The notes beneath the pieces were generated by a model. That model was not told the DNA's origin and ran no database searches. It saw nothing but the letters and a program-made list of their open reading frames with translations. Position numbers and translations under genes: made by a program. Below are positions 58,823 through 64,000 of a DNA stretch of 64,000 bases, in pieces. Position 1 is the first letter of the stretch. Each line of letters starts with the position of its first letter. Origin of the DNA: Limnomonas spitsbergensis (Eukaryota > Chlorophyta > Chlorophyceae > Chlamydomonadales); contig JAYJMM010000105.1 in assembly GCA_037349105.1 (NCBI GenBank), positions 3,720,001 through 3,784,000 of the forward strand. The letters are read 5' to 3'.

Positions 58823-61800
58823 ATGGAAAGCCTTTCAAGAGGTGCCATTGAGGCCCTGGTACATGGGCAATCGGTGCCAGGGCCTTTTATTTTTCAAATC
58901 ACAGGTGGGTGGCGATTCTCACTGCACTATGCTTGTACAGGGGGTGTCAAATTCAAAATCTGCGCTCTCCGGCATGGAAAGCGAATGTCATCCATCCTAC
59001 TCTTAAGATATTGAATTTGGGGTGGATGCTGGCAACCAAAGCTCATGTGACGGGACTGTCTGGGAGAGATCCTAGCTTCCGTCGCTGCGAATGTACCGTT
59101 CCTGTCGCAGGGCGGTGTGTCGCGTTCCATATTGCGCTTTTAAACCTTGCCTCACTGCTGCATGTTCTCCGAAGTTTTCTACTTGCGTCGCCCATGCGGT
59201 TTCGTTGAAGTTCTCACTCGTTGCCCCCCGCCACTGCCGCAGCCGTGAAGCCCATCATGTCGAAATCAAACAATGGAGGAGCACCAGCTGCCCCTATGCG
59301 GTATCGTCTGAGCGTCAGCGATGGCCAGCATTTCAACAACATGATGCTATCAACCCAGCTGTCCGACCTGTGTGGGCAAGGGCAGCTCTCAGTAGGAACG
59401 ATCATCCGCGTTTCTGACGTAATCACAAATGCGACAACTGGCAAGACGTGAGGCCTTCTTTAACGCTCTGCATGGGTTTGTGCTGCCACAGTGACATGGC
59501 TCAACCGCATGCATGCCTCCTTAATCATTAGCATGGATCAAGTCATGTGGGTAGTGGCCTCGACACGGATCTCGGTCATGTAGCAAGCGTACAGTTCTAG
59601 GTCCTTTAGTCCAAGGCTGGACTCGAGTATCGTTTAGGTTGAAAATAATACACTTGCCGCTACAAAAAAAACAGTGTCAGTGTCCTTACAACCCATTCCC
59701 CTTCTACATAATCCATTCCCCTCTGAAGCATACTGGGTACCTGTGCTTGACCTGCAGGATCCTGATCATTCTCAGCCTTGAACCGATCGGTTTCCATGAG
59801 GGGAACATCGGCACCCCAGTCCTGATGGAGAACATGAGCAGCAACACTCAGCGCCCTGCTGCCCTAGCCGGGCCAGCGCAACCAGTTCCTAATGCCTCTG
59901 ACAACGGCTCCTCTGGATCAGTCGGGCCCTCGTACGGCCAGGCCCCAGGGCCAGGGCCTGGATACGGTGCCCCTCAGCCACACCAGGGGCAGGGCTTTGT
60001 CCCCGTCAAGCCAGAATCAGCCCCCATGTACGGAGGAGCGCCAACCTATGGCTCCCAACAGCCAGGCATGCCTGTCGGCGGAAATAATCCAGGCCCTGGG
60101 CAGGGATACGGCGGGGGTCCGGCCGGAGGTGTGTACGGTGGGGGTGGGGGTCCACCTGAAGGTGGGTACGGCGTTGGCGGGGGTCCAGCTGGAGGTGGGG
60201 GCGCAGGAGGCGGGTACGGAGGTGGCGGGGCGCCACCCCCAAGAGCTGCCATGGGCAGACCTGGAGAGGGCGGCGGGGGCGCTGGTTACGGTCGACCCGT
60301 CCCTCCGCCGCAATACGGGAGCGGGGGCGGCGCTGTGTCTCGAAACGAGGCACCAGCCCGCATCATGCCCATCAAGTCGCTGAACCCCTTCAGCGGGAAA
60401 TGGACTATTAAGGCCAAGTGCACGAGCAGGGCAGAGATGCGCAGGTGCGGGGCATCCTTTGGTGACCGGCGGCTTTGGCCCACTATGTATGGCCTAACTT
60501 GTGTATTCTTATGATGTGCCTTTGTGGCATGGCCTCTCATCTGACTCAATGATCTATGCACATACACGTAGGCTCTGACACTCTGACAGAGGCTGGTACA
60601 AGATATTTGAGTTACTTCATAGATGGTGCTATTTTCTTCATGAGTCTGAACTTTGTGGCACAAGGGTAGCCTGTATGCCTGTATGCACCATCCCTGCTGC
60701 ATAACCTTCGCCAGGCAGTGTAGCAGCCATTCAAACCCAAGAGGCCAAGCCTGAGTGCGTGCCAGGTTGACCATCAAGTAACGTGCAGGCCAGCTGTTCA
60801 GCTTCGACATCTTGAACCCCTTATCGCTAACCGCAACCTTAGTGGACTGTCGTAAATTGCGAAGGCAAGCTCTTCAGTTTTGACCTCTTGAACCCGTATC
60901 CTTAAATCCCAATGAAAACTAGGTGGACCAACGTGAAAGGTGAAGGCAAGCTGTTCAGTTTCGACCTCCTGGATATCCAAGGAGGCGAGATCCGCGTGAC
61001 GGCCTTCAATGACCAGGCAGGTTGCGTTAGGCAAGCTAGGACGGGCCTGCTTGTGGCTGTATAACAACCTGAAGTAGGTAGGCGAGATCCACACGGCAGC
61101 CTTAAGTAACCTGGCAGGTTGCAGCAGGCACGTTAGGCCGGACCTGGTTCTGGCTAGCAAGGTTGGACGGGTCTGGTTCTGGCAGGCAAGCCAGAGCATG
61201 TCTGGTTGCACTTAGCAAACTAGAACGGGTCTGTTTGCACAAGGCAAACTAGAACGGGTCTGGTTGCACAAGGCAAACTAGAACGGGTCTGATTGCACAA
61301 GGCAAACTAGAACGGGTCTGGTTGCACAAGGCAAACTAGAACAGGTCTGGTTGTGGCTGCATAATAATGGAAAGTGGTGGATGAGATCAGGGTGACAGCC
61401 TTAAAGGACCAGGCAAGCTAGCTGGGGTCTGGTTGTATCTGCGCATTAATACTTGGTTGAGCCTAAGCATGAGTGCTAATGTAGCGGCTAGGGATAACAT
61501 GCCTCCCGAACACATACCCTAACGGAGCCTAGGGATGAGCCTAGGGAGCCAAGGGATGTGCCTAGGGATGAGCCTAAGAAGCCTAGCAAAGATCGGCTCA
61601 TGCATGGCATTCAATTGCCGCATTTATCGCCTTTGCGCAATTCATGGACATAGAGGAGGTCACTGGAGGAGCCTACAGATGAGCTTAGGGAGCCTTGGGA
61701 TGACGGCTTCACTTCAGTGGTCGTATTTGTTGTTTGATGTCTATGCAATCACATAATGGGCTTCTGGGGTTTCGTCCAATTGTAGATTGAACCCCGTCAT

Positions 61801-64000
61801 CATCATTGCCTGCAGGCCGAAAAGTTCTACCCAATCGTTGAGCCGGGAGGCATCTACCTCCTGTCCAAGGCCAGCCTGAAGCACAAGAACCCGGTGAGCC
61901 CTAGTATCTATTTGAGATTGTTTCAGCTGCACTTCAGCTGATGATGCACGGTCGGAGGGCTCAATTCGGCAAGCCTCGCTGTCTTGCTTTCGTCCCCATT
62001 GGCCCAGTGGTGGCTGTCTGATAGCCCCTCTATGCTTTGACGCCCACGGAAACAGACACAGAAGAGCCCTTCTGAGCTGCCCTTAGGCGTGGCGCTTCAG
62101 CAACCACTTTGCTGCACCCAGCGTTTTTTCATGGCTGAGAAACCGTAAAGGTGGCCTCATATGCGGCCCACAATACTGCTTGGTTCGCCGGTCATATGCT
62201 CCCCTGCAGCCACTTTGCAAATTCAAGACTGCTTGCTCCTCCACCTAGCGCTCTTGTCATTCCTAGTATGGACCGCCTGCTCTAACGTTTGTGCCGCCCC
62301 TGCCTTAAGTAGACCTCGCACACACACGCTTGCACCGCCCCTGCCTTGATTAGCCCTCCCAGTGTCCCACACACTTTCTTGCGCCGCCCTTGCCGTCCGC
62401 AGAAGTTCAACTCGACCAACCACGACTACGAGATAACGCTCGATCGGGAATCGGTGGTGGAGGCGTGCCCGATGGACGACGAGGCACGCGCCATCCCAGA
62501 CGTCCAATTCCACGTGAGCTGGCAACCGGTGCTTGCTGAATGACGTCGCCAAGGCAGTAGGGTGTATTGTAGCTGAATTGTAGATGAAGCACAGCCTAAA
62601 ATACAGACAGCGGCGTCAAGCAAGGGGCCACTTTTGTTTTTCATTTTTCACGTCAACAACTGTTCTCTTGTTCTCTGAGGTAGGTGCATCGCTGTGCATG
62701 TTTTTTCTCCTTTTCTCCCACAACGGCTGCGTATCTGGCTATCAGAAAAATGTTTCCCTTACTAGGCAGTTGCCCATTTCCCCCGTCCTCCCTTGGCTCC
62801 TTGGCTCTCCTTGCAGTTCCAGCCCATTGCCGATCTTGGTGGTGTCGAGTCGGGCGTCATGACAGACGTCATTGGTGTGGTGGAGAGGGTGGACAACTGG
62901 CAGGTGGGTGGGTGGAGAGAGGGTATTGCTCTCAGAACCCTGCACTGCCTTTCTTTTGGCATGTACTGTAGATTTGAAAAGTCCCCCCCCGTTTATGAAT
63001 CAATTGTTCATTCATAGGCTCTACCCTGGGGACCCAAATTTGGCCAAAGCTGTCAGATTTTTCGTCTGAGCAATTGAGATCTATTATTTTTAGAATCATT
63101 CACTGTCTTCTGTAATTTCCGTCAATGAATCCTTGTAGTTAATCCTCGAGACCCTATCTTCTGGAACAGAAAAGATCCCATTAGTCTATGATCCCTGCTC
63201 TAGTTGCATTCATCTGATTCCTGAGAATGACATGATGGAACATGAATCTTAACCCTAAAACATACACCATCAACCCTCGTTACGATGCAGTCACTGAAGT
63301 AAAGAAAAACAAGAAGGCACGTAAGCCCTCCTTGAACCCCTTTGCCCAGATCTCCTCACCCGTTATGTTCCTCTGATCCCTTTTGCCCGGATCTTTGCAC
63401 CGGTTATTCCGCTGATCCTCTCTTCCCAGATCTCTGCACCCGCTATGTTCTTCTGATCCCGTTTTTCCTTCTCATCCCGCAGACGCTGACGCGGAAGAAT
63501 GGGGAGGAGGCGCGCAAGCGGGCGCTGATCCTGCGCGACAACAGCGGCGGCTCCATTGAGCTCACGCTGTGGGGGGCGGCAGTCAACGACCCTGGCGATG
63601 CGTTATACAGCATGTTCCAGGTGCGGCAATGCTGCTGGACTCCTAGAAATGCTCCGTCGCCTGGAGGCAGCTGGTCCTGCTACCCAGGGCTGCAGACATG
63701 GCATTTTGTTTGGCTTAATGGGAGCGCAAGCTTGTGGTGCATGCTATCAGCGGGCTGCGGAACAAGGGTTTAGGGCTTAGCCCGGGTTAACCTTTGCGTA
63801 TTTATCAGGAACCTTGGCATACTTATCAGGGTCCACCTCTTGGGTTTTAGAGGGGGGCCCAAATTGCGTGCATTGGGGTTACCTTCTTGGAATCCATGGG
63901 GGGAGGCCCTGTTCAATACGCCGCCTTGCAGGATCCTCTGTTGGGTTCCAAAGGGGGGCCCAAATTAAACGCGTCGGGGTTACTCCTCCTGGGTTCCTGG
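58823..64000 (+). CDS. RPA1: Replication protein A large subunit, 5' part (continues beyond window)
   Basis: Eight exons in the window: 58,823-58,904; 59,243-59,447; 59,758-60,444; 60,923-61,016; 61,816-61,893; 62,403-62,513; 62,817-62,903; 63,483-63,620, giving 494 codons in frame. RPA1 is the main single-stranded-DNA binding subunit of the nuclear RPA trimer used in replication and repair. Exons 1-3 encode the N-terminal OB fold ([48 protein letters not shown]). A long Gly/Pro/Gln linker follows. Exons 3-6 form DBD-A ([65 protein letters not shown]). Exons 7-8 start DBD-B ([27 protein letters not shown]). The linker makes it longer than usual at this point. Intron 4 is GC-AG. The rest of DBD-B, DBD-C and the stop lie outside. 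Confidence 0.92.
59850..60345 (+). repeat. Gly/Pro-rich linker coding sequence in RPA1 exon 3
   Basis: Imperfect GGGTACGG/GGGGGTCC-type repeats encode runs of GGG, GYG and PPP between the N-terminal fold and DBD-A. The reverse strand is open too, giving a spurious Pro-rich frame. Confidence 0.75.
60770..60905 (+). repeat. Two decayed copies of the 5' half of RPA1 exon 4
   Basis: Inside intron 3. GAAGGCAAGCTCTTCAGTTT at ~60,860 (preceded by GTGGACTGTCG) and CCAGCTGTTCAGCTTCGAC at ~60,789 match GAAGGCAAGCTGTTCAGTTT of the real exon. Copies are ~60-80 bp apart and contain stops. Confidence 0.75.
61017..61460 (+). repeat. Exon 4 / donor-derived repeats and 29-bp minisatellite in RPA1 intron 4
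   Basis: Decayed copies of GGCGAGATCCGCGTGACGGC lie at ~61,080 (GGCGAGATCCACACGGCAGC) and ~61,390 (GATGAGATCAGGGTGACAGC), each followed by a version of the GC donor region. Between them, ~5.5 units of AACGGGTCTGGTTGCACAAG plus GCAAACTAG (29 bp; ~61,199-61,353) resemble the sequence just after the true donor (GCAAGCTAGGACGGGCCTGC). Confidence 0.8.

Noticed and set aside
60046..60252. Proline-rich minus-strand frame
   Set aside because: Reverse complement of the Gly-rich RPA1 linker.

Overview
The window reads as nuclear DNA of a green alga. I infer this from intron-rich genes with GT-AG and GC-AG splice sites, a plant-type rhodanese/serine-hydrolase fusion (Arabidopsis STR6 type), long low-complexity protein insertions, and retroelements of types I associate with chlorophytes. 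A chlorophycean alga is my best guess; the species cannot be fixed from the sequence. Three cellular genes are convincingly present and I rebuilt their exon structures by eye from splice sites, reading frame and conserved motifs.

Bases 1 to about 30,318 are a macrosatellite: 23 head-to-tail copies (U0 to U22, the first cut by the window edge) of a ~1,380-bp unit. Each copy carries, on the minus strand, a 284-codon reading frame with a weak nucleotidyltransferase-like signature. The frame is open in eight copies and broken in the rest, mostly by the same TAG. At 30,318/30,319 the array flips, and about 1.3 inverted units run to ~32,105. A 5'-truncated, decayed Ty3/gypsy chromovirus (protease, RT, RNase H, integrase, chromodomain, 3' LTR) follows to 36,969.

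Bases 37,000-40,450 hold no recognisable gene but contain a MITE (38,597-38,854) and a LINE-type 3' tail repeat. At 40,447-42,148 (minus) lies the beta subunit of the signal recognition particle receptor, with two exons. It is divergent from a nine-exon gene (42,274-50,685, plus) encoding a TrhO-like rhodanese fused to a cysteine-rich zinc-ribbon-like segment and an FSH-type serine hydrolase. That gene carries a 60-bp coding minisatellite in exon 3 and a 33-bp intronic minisatellite made of copies of its own splice-donor junction.

Bases 50,700-58,100 are a retroelement graveyard: LINE tails, an inverted fragment (53,603-54,644) and a fuller copy (54,776-58,077) of an element with a PCIF1-like methyltransferase-type region followed by RNase H. 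The fuller copy is interrupted by an antisense LTR of the same family as the chromovirus. From 58,823 to the right edge runs the 5' part (eight exons, 494 codons) of RPA1, the large subunit of replication protein A. The exon encoding part of its first DNA-binding fold is flanked by decayed copies of itself.

The cellular genes are unrelated housekeeping functions (ER targeting, tRNA/sulfur chemistry, DNA replication) and do not form a pathway. The recurring theme is tandem amplification at every scale, from 29-bp and 33-bp intron repeats through 60-bp coding repeats to the 1.38-kb array.
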